The translations under genes and the position numbers were made by a program. Positions 43,290 through 51,632 of a DNA stretch of 64,000 nt are shown piece after piece (position 1 is the first letter of the stretch; each line of letters opens with the position of its first letter). The notes beneath the pieces were generated by a model. That model was not told the DNA's origin and ran no database searches. It saw only the letters and a program-made list of their open reading frames with translations. This DNA is from JAHCHG01 sp041394845 (lineage in GTDB: Bacteria > Acidobacteriota > Blastocatellia > Pyrinomonadales > Pyrinomonadaceae): assembly GCA_041394845.1 (NCBI GenBank), contig JAWKHL010000001.1, positions 2,443,983 to 2,507,982 on the forward strand. The letters run 5' to 3'.

Positions 43290-43955
43290 TCAGATCAGAT
43301 GTTCGCGCAGGGCTTTGGCGACGGCCTCGGTTTTGGAATGAACCTGAAGTTTTTCGTAGATGTTCTTGAGATGAAACGAAACCGTGCTGGTCGAGATGCC
43401 CAGTTCGGCGGCGGCGGTCTTATAGTGATGACCATCGACCAGCATTTTTAAGATCCGCCCTTCCTGTTCGGTCAGACGATACCCGGACTCGGTCGGCGGC
43501 GTGAAGCGGCGAAAAAGGCGGACGACGCGGCGGGCGACATCGGGCGACATCGGAGCGCCTCCGCCGAGGACCTCTTTCATCGCTTCGATGATCCGGGCGG
43601 GCGGCGTGTCCTTCAACAGATAACCGCTGGCCCCGGCGCAGAGGGCCCGGAAGATCTTGTCGTCCTCGCCGTGCACCGTCAGGACGACGACCGGCAGATC
43701 GGGAAATTTGTCGCGCAAAATTCTGGTCCCCTCGATGCCGTCCATCCGCGGCAGACCGATGTCGGTCAGGAGCAGATCGATCCCTTTCGGTTCGATCCGG
43801 CGCAAGGCCTCCTCCATCGAGCCGAAACTGCCGACGCAGGCGAAATCAGGCGTAAAATCCAGCAAAACGCGCAATCCCTCGCGCAGTTCGCGTTCGTCTT
43901 CGACGACGGCGACGCGGATCGGTACGGTTTTTACTGGAGTGGCAATTTCCGCCAT
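43290..43955 (-). CDS. NarL/FixJ-type response regulator
   Basis: The 221-residue product has a receiver domain (acidic pocket E19-D20, phospho-acceptor D65 in L-L-T-D-I-G-L-P, Lys in L-L-K-D-T) and a C-terminal LuxR helix-turn-helix (L-T-E-Q-E-G-R-I-L-K-M-L..T-V-S-F-H-L-K-N-I-Y). It follows the reg_prop histidine kinase gene on the same strand by 243 bases and is its probable partner. It is a candidate binder of the 22-base dyads at 43.2, 44.2 and 50.9 kb (inference). Confidence 0.93.
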   Translation of the reverse strand: MAEIATPVKTVPIRVAVVEDERELREGLRVLLDFTPDFACVGSFGSMEEALRRIEPKGIDLLLTDIGLPRMDGIEGTRILRDKFPDLPVVVLTVHGEDDKIFRALCAGASGYLLKDTPPARIIEAMKEVLGGGAPMSPDVARRVVRLFRRFTPPTESGYRLTEQEGRILKMLVDGHHYKTAAAELGISTSTVSFHLKNIYEKLQVHSKTEAVAKALREHLI

Positions 43956-43994
43956 ATAAGTTGCTTCCGGAGAACCCGTCCTTAGGATTAACGT

Positions 43995-44138
43995 AAAAAG
44001 TTTAAAAGTCTGAAAGTCTCCGGGTTGATCAAGGTTTGAAAATGCCTTTTATTCTCCCGGATCGCTTTTTGGCTCAATCGGCGTTCCGAGGCATTTGAAA
44101 AAACTTTTTCACCTTTTCACCTTTTCACTTTCACCCTT
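43995..44138. repeat. Oligomer-repeat arrays around regulator promoter
   Basis: AAAAAGTTTAAAAGTCTGAA (43995-44014) and the oppositely oriented ..TTTTTCACCTTTTCACCTTT (44103-44138) are tandem words of 7-8 bases facing each other, between the sensor and regulator genes. Confidence 0.55.
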
Positions 44139-44173
44139 TAATAATCCAAGCATAAACGCTCGGTTGCCGGTTT

Positions 44174-44195
44174 GTAACCTGTGTAAATTGACAGG
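44174..44195. promoter_or_regulatory. Dyad operator candidate, copy b
   Basis: GTAACCTGTGTAAATTGACAG followed by G lies directly after the sensor kinase stop codon and 220 bases before the regulator gene. It has the same outline as the sites at 43.2 and 50.9 kb. Confidence 0.5.
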
Positions 44196-44198
44196 TTC

Positions 44199-47100
44199 TC
44201 AAATTTTTATTTTGACGGTCGTGCCGATTCCGGGTTCGGATCTGATCGAACAAAGCCCCCCGATCCTTTCCGCCCTCGCCTTCATATTCACCAAACCGTT
44301 CCCGTCAAATTGGCCGGCCGGGTCAAAGCCGCGCCCGTCGTCCCTGATCAGCAGAAAGACCTCGCCGGCCGCGACGCTGAACTTGATCTCCATTTTCCCG
44401 CATTCGGCGTGCCGGGCGGCATTATTGACCGCCTCTTTGAAGATCAGAAAGAGTTCGCGCCTCAGATCCATCGAAAGCTTTATCTTCGCCCCGTCCAAAG
44501 GGGCCTCGAACCGCAAAAAAACATTCTTCGGGACAAAGGTTTCCTCGGCATATTGCCGCATCTTCCGGGTCATCTCCAGAACCGAATCGCTCTGCGGATT
44601 GATCGCCCAGACGATGTCGCGCATCGCCGCCACGGACGAGCGGGAAACCTCGGCGATGGTCGTCAGCATCCGTTTGCTCTCCTCTCGTTCTTCGCTGATC
44701 TGCATGTTGACGACATCGCTCAACAGCGAGATCTTCGAAAGATTGGCCCCGATGTCGTCGTGAAGATCGGTGGCGATCCGCGTCCGGGTCCGTTCGATCT
44801 CGAGCAGACGATTTAACCGGTTGCGGTAAAACGCATAGATCAAAAGCCCGGCCGAGATGCCGGCCAGAGCGATGAACCACCACCGTTGCCAGACGGGCGC
44901 GGCGATCCTGAACGACAGGACGGCCGGATTCGGGCTCGAAATCCGGTCGGCGGTTTGGGCGCGGATCTCGAGCCGGTAATCGCCCGAAGCGAGATTGGCA
45001 AAATTCAGCGTCCGCTCGTCGGTCGCCGTCCAATCTCCGCGGCCGAACCGGTATTCATATTTTAATTTCTCGCCCAAACTCGCTCCCAAACCGATAAAAT
45101 CGACCGTGATCTGTCTTTGTCCGGGATTCAGATCGAGCGGCGGGATCTCCGTTTCCCCGAGGATCGAAACGCTTTGCGAAAGGCCTTCGACCCTCAGTCC
45201 CGTGATCAGAATGGTCGGCGGCCGGCGCGGGCGAAGGGGTTCGGGAACGAAGCGGGTCAGGCCCCTGTCGGTGGCAAACCAGAGCTGGCCCCGGCGGTCG
45301 CGGTAAGCCGATTCGATGAAACTGGTCGGCAATCCGTCGGCGGTCGTAAAATTCTCGACCTGTCCGGTGTCGGGCGTTAAGCGGTCGATCCCGTGCCACG
45401 TCCCGACATATATCCGCCCGTAAGCGTCTTCGGTAATCGAAGCCGTCGAATTGCTCTTCAAACCTTCGGCGGTCGTGTATTTCACAAAATCGAAATTTTC
45501 CGAATCGGGATCATCCAATCGCCACAAACCCTCGTTATCCGAGGCGATCCAGAGCCGACCCTTCGAATCAATGAACAAATCCTGAATCCATCCCGCCGGT
45601 GCGCCTTCGGCTTGCGTAAAAACGCGAAATTTCCCGTTGCGAAAGCGAATCAATGCGCTATCGTCATGTTCGCTCGTGCCGCCGATCCAGATGTTTCCAT
45701 TCAAATCCTCAGCGAAAGCCGAACCGACACGAAATTTCGAAAAACCGGCTTGCGCCGTAAAATCGTGCCAGATGTTTTTCGCCCGTTCCCAACAAAAAAG
45801 CTCGTTTGCCGCGTTCGTCGTCAAAACCCAAATATCGCCGCGCGAATCTTCAAAAAGCCGGAGGATTTCCGCCCCCTTGGCGCCCATTTCCTGTTTTTCA
45901 AGCGGGGCGGCGGCGAGATCTTTAAAGCTCGTATTATCGGGGGAGCGAAAACCCCCGTAGCCGGTCGGAAGCCACCACGCTCCCTTCGAATCCTGCCAAA
46001 CCGTCTGCTTCCAGCCCCAGCCGTGATAATCAACGTATTCAGGGAACTTGGGTTTGACGGAAGTGAATCTTTCCCCGTCGAAACGGCTGATCACGCGTTC
46101 GTTTTTCGGAAAGGTCGTAACAAACAACTCGCCTTTCGAATTTTCAAAGATCGAACTGACGTGATCCTTGTCCAACCCGTCGCGCTCGCCGTAAGTGGTA
46201 AAGCCGTGCCGGGCGATTTTTTTCGCGCCGCACGCCGACCCCGTCCACAGATTGCCGTCCTTATCTTCGGCCAGCGCAAGCATATCGTCGCACAAATCAT
46301 TTTGGGCCGAATAAGTTTTGCAAACTGAACCGGGATTTTCAGGCTGAAACCGGCACAGACCGGGAACGGTCGCAAGCCAAATCTGACCGTTGCCTGTTTC
46401 CTCAATATCCCGCACCCAATTCGAGCTGAGACCGTCGGCGGCGGTGTAACATTTTTTGACCGGATTTTCGGCGTTTGCCGCATCGAGCAAACAAACGCCG
46501 CCTTTTTCGTCGCTTCGGAGGCTCATCCAAATTTGTCCGGTGCGGTCTTCGATCAGATCGGTGATCTTATTATCACTGAGAACGTCGCTCTCGGTGTAAC
46601 GGCGAACTTTGCCATCTGGTGATAAACGAAACAACCCGCCGCCGTTCGTGCCGATCCAAAAGATGCCGTTGCGGTCCTCAAGAACAGCACTGATCGAAAG
46701 AGTGTTCGGACTCGGCGCGAAAACCGCTCCGCCCGATGACTGCAAAGGCTCACCCAAAAGCACGTTTTCAAATTTGACCCGTCCGTCCGACTCGACCAAT
46801 TTATAAAGCCCGTCGCTGGTTCCGACCCAAATTTGCCCCTTTCCGCTTTGATATAAAATCCGTATGTTTTCAGCCTTCGGATTTTCGGGCAAAAAATTTG
46901 TGAACAAAGGGCTTTCCGCCGAACCGCGCAGACCGTGCGGATTGAGCCGCGCCAGCCCTTTTCCGGTGGCAATGTAGATCGTTCCGTCTCGGGTTTCGAG
47001 AAAATCGTGGACAAACCGGTCCGGAAGGCCGTCGCGCACCGTCAGATTCATCATTCCGACGCCGTCAAACCGGGAGATGCCCTCGGCCGTGCAAAACCAG

Positions 47101-47288
47101 AGGAAACCGCGCGAATCCTGTTTGATCCGGTAAACAACATCCCGCAAAAGCCCGTCGGCCACCGTGTAGGTTTTGACCGGCAGACGTTCGGCCGGTGCCG
47201 GAAAAGACCAGAACAAGATCAACAGCAACGCCGCGCATTGGCCGATGAATTTCCTCAATTGATCCCGCGTGGCCGCCTCCATTTCCAA
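44199..47288 (-). CDS. Reg_prop hybrid-type sensor histidine kinase
   Basis: The 1,029-residue sensor has a signal/anchor helix (A-A-L-L-L-I-L-F-W-S-F-P), then about 700 residues of two-component regulator propeller repeats (G-L-P-D-R-F-V, G-L-S-S-N-W-V-R-D-I) forming two seven-bladed propellers outside the cell. A Y_Y_Y domain, one membrane helix, and a HisKA_3 dimerisation domain follow (phospho-His in T-D-L-H-D-D-I-G-A-N-L, about residue 838). The HATPase domain has N-N-A-A-R-H-A and D-D-G-R-G-F-D. No receiver is fused; the separate regulator downstream completes the system. This design commonly senses carbohydrates or envelope cues. Confidence 0.92.
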   Translation of the reverse strand: MEMEAATRDQLRKFIGQCAALLLILFWSFPAPAERLPVKTYTVADGLLRDVVYRIKQDSRGFLWFCTAEGISRFDGVGMMNLTVRDGLPDRFVHDFLETRDGTIYIATGKGLARLNPHGLRGSAESPLFTNFLPENPKAENIRILYQSGKGQIWVGTSDGLYKLVESDGRVKFENVLLGEPLQSSGGAVFAPSPNTLSISAVLEDRNGIFWIGTNGGGLFRLSPDGKVRRYTESDVLSDNKITDLIEDRTGQIWMSLRSDEKGGVCLLDAANAENPVKKCYTAADGLSSNWVRDIEETGNGQIWLATVPGLCRFQPENPGSVCKTYSAQNDLCDDMLALAEDKDGNLWTGSACGAKKIARHGFTTYGERDGLDKDHVSSIFENSKGELFVTTFPKNERVISRFDGERFTSVKPKFPEYVDYHGWGWKQTVWQDSKGAWWLPTGYGGFRSPDNTSFKDLAAAPLEKQEMGAKGAEILRLFEDSRGDIWVLTTNAANELFCWERAKNIWHDFTAQAGFSKFRVGSAFAEDLNGNIWIGGTSEHDDSALIRFRNGKFRVFTQAEGAPAGWIQDLFIDSKGRLWIASDNEGLWRLDDPDSENFDFVKYTTAEGLKSNSTASITEDAYGRIYVGTWHGIDRLTPDTGQVENFTTADGLPTSFIESAYRDRRGQLWFATDRGLTRFVPEPLRPRRPPTILITGLRVEGLSQSVSILGETEIPPLDLNPGQRQITVDFIGLGASLGEKLKYEYRFGRGDWTATDERTLNFANLASGDYRLEIRAQTADRISSPNPAVLSFRIAAPVWQRWWFIALAGISAGLLIYAFYRNRLNRLLEIERTRTRIATDLHDDIGANLSKISLLSDVVNMQISEEREESKRMLTTIAEVSRSSVAAMRDIVWAINPQSDSVLEMTRKMRQYAEETFVPKNVFLRFEAPLDGAKIKLSMDLRRELFLIFKEAVNNAARHAECGKMEIKFSVAAGEVFLLIRDDGRGFDPAGQFDGNGLVNMKARAERIGGLCSIRSEPGIGTTVKIKI

Positions 47289-47788
47289 CCGCCCTCGAAA
47301 ACCTTTTTTTGCCGAATAAGCCGATTATGCCACCGGGGCTTTTGCCTGACAAGAAGATTTTGCCGCCGCGCCGGAAAACCGAAAATCCGGACTTCTTCGA
47401 TTCAAATTAAAACCGGTGGGAATATTTTTCGGCGACGCCGGGAACGGCCGGATCTTCGAATCGATCAACCGGGAGGAGATCGGGTTTCAGAATTTTTCTT
47501 GTCCCCTTCGGCCATCAGCAGGGCCAGCGCCAGATCGAACCTGATGGCCTCATCCAATTCCCTCCGGGCCTGATCGACATTGTCCGAAGGCGCAAATGTC
47601 TTTTGCAGAGAAGTCAGATTCCGCATCATGAAATTCCCTGACCAGCCTTTGGATCTCCCCGGCCGAAACATCTGTTTTGCGCCTCAGCGGTCGCGGCGGC
47701 GGCCAACGCCGCCGCAAGCAAACCGATCAATTAAACTTCCTAATTTTTTCTCCTTATCGGGCGGCTCCTCGAATTACCCCGCAAAATA
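47289..47788. other. 500-base region with one doubtful small frame
   Basis: The region lies between the sensor kinase start and the papain-like gene. Apart from the doubtful minus-strand frame listed separately, I see no convincing gene or repeat. It must contain the sensor promoter, but no clear -35/-10 pair or dyad was recognised. Confidence 0.4.
47465..47629 (-). CDS. Doubtful small protein downstream of papain-like gene
   Basis: The 54-residue frame (MMRNLTSLQK..) has a helical, acidic core (N-V-D-Q-A-R-R-E-L-D-E-A-I-R-F-D-L-A-L-A). Only a weak CAGGGAA lies before the ATG. Orientation matches the effector-like cluster, of which it would be the last member. Composition is plausible for a protein, but without homologues it could be chance. 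Confidence 0.3.
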   Translation of the reverse strand: MMRNLTSLQKTFAPSDNVDQARRELDEAIRFDLALALLMAEGDKKNSETRSPPG

Positions 47789-48325
47789 TCAACCGAAGAT
47801 CGGATGCGTCGCCGGGCCCAGAGCCGCCTTGGCGTAACCGACCAGAAATTTCTGGCCGAAAGCGACAAAATCGCCCAAACGTCCCACCGTGTAACTGTTT
47901 TCCATCGGGTCCATTCCCCAGATGAAAGGGGTTCCGTTTCTCCGACTGATCCCGTGAACCACCACCGCGTGGGAGATCCCGCCCTCGGCGATGATGACGT
48001 ACAAATGACTGCGCCGTAACATCGGCACGAGGTACTCTTCGGTCATGGATTCCGGCACGACGATGTCGTAGCCCATAAGAATCGCCCCGTTTCCGGCGAC
48101 ATCGGCAAAATTCTGAAAAGGCAGGCCGTCGTTCGGCAAAAGATATTGCTTGAACATCTTGATCAGGTCATCCACCGACCAACTGAGATCCCGCGTGACC
48201 TTTAGCCACGAAGAGAGAGCCGCCGCCCAACAACGGGGGCGAAATTGGCCGCTCTGATCTTTTTGCCCGACCACCGGCGGTCTCGGTTTTTGAAATAATC
48301 CGCTGTTTTCTTTTACTGCTGTCAT
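47789..48325 (-). CDS. Papain-like (C39/C70-type) cysteine protease
   Basis: The 178-residue product resembles papain-like bacterial proteases: catalytic Cys in R-P-R-C-W-A-A-A-L-S-S-W (about residue 32), His in I-S-H-A-V-V-V-H-G-I, and Asn/Asp in I-W-G-M-D-P-M. There is no signal peptide, so it is cytoplasmic or exported by a dedicated machine. AAGGAGCG precedes the ATG at 48325. It is part of a minus-strand run with OmpA-like, unknown and ADP-ribosyltransferase-like genes, each with its own strong ribosome binding site. An effector or toxin role is inferred from this company. Confidence 0.72.
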   Translation of the reverse strand: MTAVKENSGLFQKPRPPVVGQKDQSGQFRPRCWAAALSSWLKVTRDLSWSVDDLIKMFKQYLLPNDGLPFQNFADVAGNGAILMGYDIVVPESMTEEYLVPMLRRSHLYVIIAEGGISHAVVVHGISRRNGTPFIWGMDPMENSYTVGRLGDFVAFGQKFLVGYAKAALGPATHPIFG

Positions 48326-48427
48326 AATTAATCGCTCCTTGTCAATTTGCTTTTTTTCGGTTGAAACGGGCGAAAGGGAACCCATCCGACGCCCCCCTCT
48401 GGCGAGCCGCTCATTTTCCGGCGGCCT

Positions 48428-48892
48428 TTACGGGGAAAACTTGAACGCGGTGAACATAACGGTAACGGCTCGCCATCTTTCCAATTCGCCTCTGGAGTCC
48501 CGGGACAGGGTCCGGCCCGCCAAAACGTTCATCTTCTCAGCCGGAATTCCGCGACCCGCCAAAAACCGGGCGACCGATTCGGCCCGCGACCGGGACAGAT
48601 TGAGATTGAAAGTCCTGTCCCCGGTGTTGCTGTGCGCTCCGATCACATAAACCGGATCGCCGTTCTGGCGGACGCTTTCCTTGAGAGCCATCTCGCCCAG
48701 CCAGGCGAATCCGGTGATGTGGCCGTGTTTCAGCGCGGCCGAGGCGATGTCGAAGTTGTAAAACCGGATCAGCCCCATCGTTCCCTGCGGGGGAAAGGCG
48801 TGTCTCTCCCAAGGGGCCAGCGTCGGGCTCCAGTATTGTGCGAACGTGTAATCGACCTTTCCCTCGCCGGTCTGGTGATTTCTTCGTGTCAT
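48428..48892 (-). CDS. Soluble OmpA-like domain protein
   Basis: The 154-residue product has an OmpA C-terminal-like domain (about residues 45-150): I-G-A-H-S-N-T-G-D-R-T-F-N-L-N-L-S-R-S-R-A-E-S-V-A-R-F-L, with the Asp and Arg that bind diaminopimelate in peptidoglycan. There is no signal peptide, lipobox or barrel, unlike usual OmpA or Pal. Such anchorless domains occur in contractile or toxin-delivery gene sets. GGGAG is found upstream of the ATG. Confidence 0.72.
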   Translation of the reverse strand: MTRRNHQTGEGKVDYTFAQYWSPTLAPWERHAFPPQGTMGLIRFYNFDIASAALKHGHITGFAWLGEMALKESVRQNGDPVYVIGAHSNTGDRTFNLNLSRSRAESVARFLAGRGIPAEKMNVLAGRTLSRDSRGELERWRAVTVMFTAFKFSP

Positions 48893-48941
48893 TTTTTTCT
48901 TCTCCCGTTAAAAAAAATCGAGTTTTCAAGAGACAAACTCC

Positions 48942-49466
48942 TTAGAGAAAATAAGGATTGCCGTATTTGTCGTGCGTCCGGTAGTAATAAATGAGCGCGT
49001 TGTAGATGACTTCCGGCAGTTTTTTCAGAAGCGTCGTGCCGATGCCGAATTTGGCGCTGTTGACGCGGTTTTTAACCTTTGTCAGATATTGTTCATAGGT
49101 CAAAAAAACCCTGCCGTCGAACAGATCCCCCTTGTCCGGCATCCGCACCTTGACCGGACCGATCAGACCGGTTTTGGTCTTTTTTCCGAAAAAAGCCTTG
49201 AATTCATCGGGCAGATCATCTTCTTCGATCGAGCTTTTGCTGATCCCCGCTTCGACCACGTACCGACGGCCTCTTTTGAGGATCGTGATCTGCGGCGAAA
49301 CGTCGGTGTAAACATCTTTGGTTCCCTTCGGCCCTTTCAGTTTTAAGCTGGTCATCTTAAATCCGCTGTCGGTTTCAAACTCCAGCATGAACATCTGCGT
49401 GTCTTCGTAAGCCTCTTCCTCTTCGGGAAGAAACATTTTTCTCGGTGTCGGTTCATCGCCCGGCAT
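48942..49466 (-). CDS. Unknown protein of effector-like cluster
   Basis: I do not recognise this 174-residue protein. It starts with an acidic P-E-E-E-E-A-Y-E-D-T stretch and has alternating strands and helices, no signal and no membrane helix. Lys-rich loops (K-L-K-G-P-K-G-T-K, F-F-G-K-K-T-K-T-G) alternate with acidic ones. AGGAGGAG precedes the ATG. The surrounding genes suggest it may be a structural or adaptor partner for the cluster. Confidence 0.6.
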   Translation of the reverse strand: MPGDEPTPRKMFLPEEEEAYEDTQMFMLEFETDSGFKMTSLKLKGPKGTKDVYTDVSPQITILKRGRRYVVEAGISKSSIEEDDLPDEFKAFFGKKTKTGLIGPVKVRMPDKGDLFDGRVFLTYEQYLTKVKNRVNSAKFGIGTTLLKKLPEVIYNALIYYYRTHDKYGNPYFL

Positions 49467-49606
49467 ATTTTTTTCTCCTCCTTAACCATTCTGAAACTGA
49501 CCGACTTTCGTCCGTCTGTCTATAACGCCCGATCTCAAGACAAATCCCCTCATTCAACTCCGCTTTTTTTTCTGATCCGCCCCGGACAAAACCGAAAAAG
49601 CCTTTT

Positions 49607-49660
49607 TCGAAAAAAAGCGGGAACCGAATAAAGCGGAGATCCTCTGCTTCGGTTCCCTTT
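49607..49660 (-). terminator. Hairpin terminator after ADP-ribosyltransferase-like gene
   Basis: GGGAACCGAA..AGCGGAG pairs imperfectly with CTCTGCTTCGGTTCCC. On the minus strand it is followed by a GCTTTTTTTCG run. It separates the 377-residue gene from the downstream cluster genes. Confidence 0.72.
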
Positions 49661-49681
49661 CATTTCGGCGCTTTCGGAGAA

Positions 49682-50815
49682 TTAATTGCTGAGGGCCCGG
49701 TTGAGTCTGTCGATCAAGTCTTTTTTGTCTTGAGCGAGGCGTTCGATATCCTGAGCCGCCTGCCCGAGCGCCAGTTGTTCGTCAAACCAGGCTATTTCTC
49801 TCAGATACGACCGGAACAGATCGACCTCCTGTTGGGTGAAACTGAGCGGAAATGACATTTTGTAAAAGATCTGGTTCAACATCGCTCCGGGCGCGAGGAA
49901 GCGGTCGTGTTTTTCGCCGTCATTCTTGTCTTTCGGGGTGGTTTCATCGGCGTCGGTGATGGTCAGGCTGTCGAATTTGATGGCCGGAGCCGTTGGACTG
50001 TAACCCAGTCCGCCCCCCATATAAGCGTCCTGATTTTCAACCATGATGCGGACCGTCGCGAAAGCGTTTTTACCGTCAACCAGAAATTTCAGGGCGATCT
50101 GCTTGTCTTTTTTAACGGCCGACTCGATCGTCGGTCGAAGGCCATCCATCTGCCTTTTGACGCTTTCCTCCTGCTGTTTTTCAATCAGTTTGCCGAGAAG
50201 CCAGCCTAAGAGGAACTGAACCGCCATCACCGCCAGGGTTCCTCCCGCGATCTTCAATCCCGGCCCGATCTTTCCGCCGAAACGAAGCGAACCGACCGGA
50301 GAACTGGGAGTCGGGACCGATCCGATGGGAACAAACCTCAGCCTTAAACGCCCCTGCATCGGCGAGGGCTGATTGTTCTTAAAAAGAATGCACATCTGTT
50401 TTCCCCCGCTCCGGTATTCGAACCCCATGACGGCATCGTAGTCGTTCAGATTTATCCGATTGGCCTTGATAAAGTTTTCGAAATGCTGTTTGTAGAGTTT
50501 CGAACTCGGAAAATTTCTCAACTGGTCTTCCGGCGTTGACCATTTACCCGAGCTGTCGGTCGGAGGCATCGGAAAACTCATATGCTTTTTCCAACGCGCG
50601 TCGGTCGTCAGATCCAGAACCTTCATCTCGCCCGGAGAGACGGCGATCTTATAGACCCGTTGATTGTCTGGATTCGGAGACCGCTCGCGGGCGTATTGTT
50701 TGGCCACCTCCAGCTGATCGGTCAAATACATTCCGTCCCCGATGTCGTTATCAACCGTGCCCGCTTTTGCCGGAACAACATCCACACCCTCACCGCGAAA
50801 CCAGTTACTGCTCAT
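49682..50815 (-). CDS. Predicted ADP-ribosyltransferase-fold protein with membrane segment
   Basis: The 377-residue product has an N-terminal part (1-150) that recalls ADP-ribosyltransferase-like toxins of the DUF3990 kind: W-F-R-G-E-G at the start, G-D-G-M-Y-L-T-D-Q-L-E-V-A-K-Q-Y-A, V-Y-K-I-A-V-S-P-G and the late Y-D-A-V-M-G-F-E-Y strand with a possible catalytic Glu. A Pro/Ser linker leads to a hydrophobic segment (L-A-V-M-A-V-Q-F-L-L-G-W-L-L-G, about 195-210) and a C-terminal domain of unknown type. No signal peptide. AGGAGG precedes the ATG, and a 22-base dyad lies 78 bases upstream. The fold call is by eye and needs a profile search. Confidence 0.6.
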   Translation of the reverse strand: MSSNWFRGEGVDVVPAKAGTVDNDIGDGMYLTDQLEVAKQYARERSPNPDNQRVYKIAVSPGEMKVLDLTTDARWKKHMSFPMPPTDSSGKWSTPEDQLRNFPSSKLYKQHFENFIKANRINLNDYDAVMGFEYRSGGKQMCILFKNNQPSPMQGRLRLRFVPIGSVPTPSSPVGSLRFGGKIGPGLKIAGGTLAVMAVQFLLGWLLGKLIEKQQEESVKRQMDGLRPTIESAVKKDKQIALKFLVDGKNAFATVRIMVENQDAYMGGGLGYSPTAPAIKFDSLTITDADETTPKDKNDGEKHDRFLAPGAMLNQIFYKMSFPLSFTQQEVDLFRSYLREIAWFDEQLALGQAAQDIERLAQDKKDLIDRLNRALSN

Positions 50816-50892
50816 ATTATTTCCTCCTTCGGCGCACCGGGGAGAATTTCTCCGGCCGAACCCTCCACAGCATAGTTGCTCGCCGACCGCTT

Positions 50893-50914
50893 GTAACCTA
50901 TGTATTTACACAGG
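50893..50914. promoter_or_regulatory. Dyad operator candidate, copy a
   Basis: GTAACCTATGTATTTACACA followed by GG, an imperfect palindrome (CCTATGTA..TACACAGG), lies between divergent genes: the ADP-ribosyltransferase-like gene and an ECF sigma gene. Two more copies occur at 43.2 and 44.2 kb. Confidence 0.55.
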
Positions 50915-51017
50915 TCTCGGAAAAATCTTTATCACCTCCCTTTCCGGCGGCCTATTGAATAACGCCGGGATTAGGAGTAAAATCCCTCACAAAAAATGAA
51001 TATTTTTTCGCGCTAAT

Positions 51018-51593
51018 GTGATGGGAACGGAGGCGTCCGGGGGCGTAACAAAACTTCTGATCGATCTGAGCCGGGGCGATGAAAGCGCCGTCGATCAGCT
51101 TCTGCCCGTCGTTTACGAGGAACTCCGACGGATCGCCGGTTTCTACATGAAAAGCGAACGCGCCGCCCACACATTGCAACCGACCGCGCTGGTTCACGAA
51201 ACCTATCTCAAACTGATCGATCAGCGTCAGGTCGACTGGCAGAACCGGGCCCATTTTTTCGGTCTCGCCGCCCAGATCATGAGGCGCATTCTGATCAATC
51301 ACGCCCGCGACCGGGTGGCCGAAAAACGCGGCGGAAACCGTCAGCCGGTGTCTTTGAGCGTGGCGGTCGATTCTTTCGACAAACCGGATCTCGACATCAT
51401 CGCCCTCAACGAGGCGCTCGAAGCGCTGGCTCGTCTGGACGAACGCAAAAGCTGGGTCGTCGAACTGAAGTTTTTCGGCGGATTAAAGACCCGCGAGATC
51501 GCCGAGGTTCTGCACATCTCCGACGCCACGGTCGAACGCGAATGGAGTTTCGCCCGGGCCTGGCTGTTCGACGCGCTGAAGGCAAAAACCTGA
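51018..51593 (+). CDS. ECF RNA polymerase sigma factor (TIGR02999 type), intact pair
   Basis: The 191-residue product belongs to the same ECF group as 20286-20855: region 2 H-E-T-Y-L-K-L-I-D and W-Q-N-R-A-H-F-F-G-L-A-A-Q-I-M, region 4 F-F-G-G-L-K-T-R-E-I-A-E-V-L-H-I-S. It is followed 39 bases later by a receptor kinase gene, so the two are probably co-transcribed. No anti-sigma gene is present; control by kinase phosphorylation is a reasonable inference. The start has a weak ribosome binding site. Confidence 0.9.
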   Translation: MMGTEASGGVTKLLIDLSRGDESAVDQLLPVVYEELRRIAGFYMKSERAAHTLQPTALVHETYLKLIDQRQVDWQNRAHFFGLAAQIMRRILINHARDRVAEKRGGNRQPVSLSVAVDSFDKPDLDIIALNEALEALARLDERKSWVVELKFFGGLKTREIAEVLHISDATVEREWSFARAWLFDALKAKT

Positions 51594-51632
51594 GCGGATC
51601 CGGGTCTAAAAATTGCCCGACCGAATTATTTT

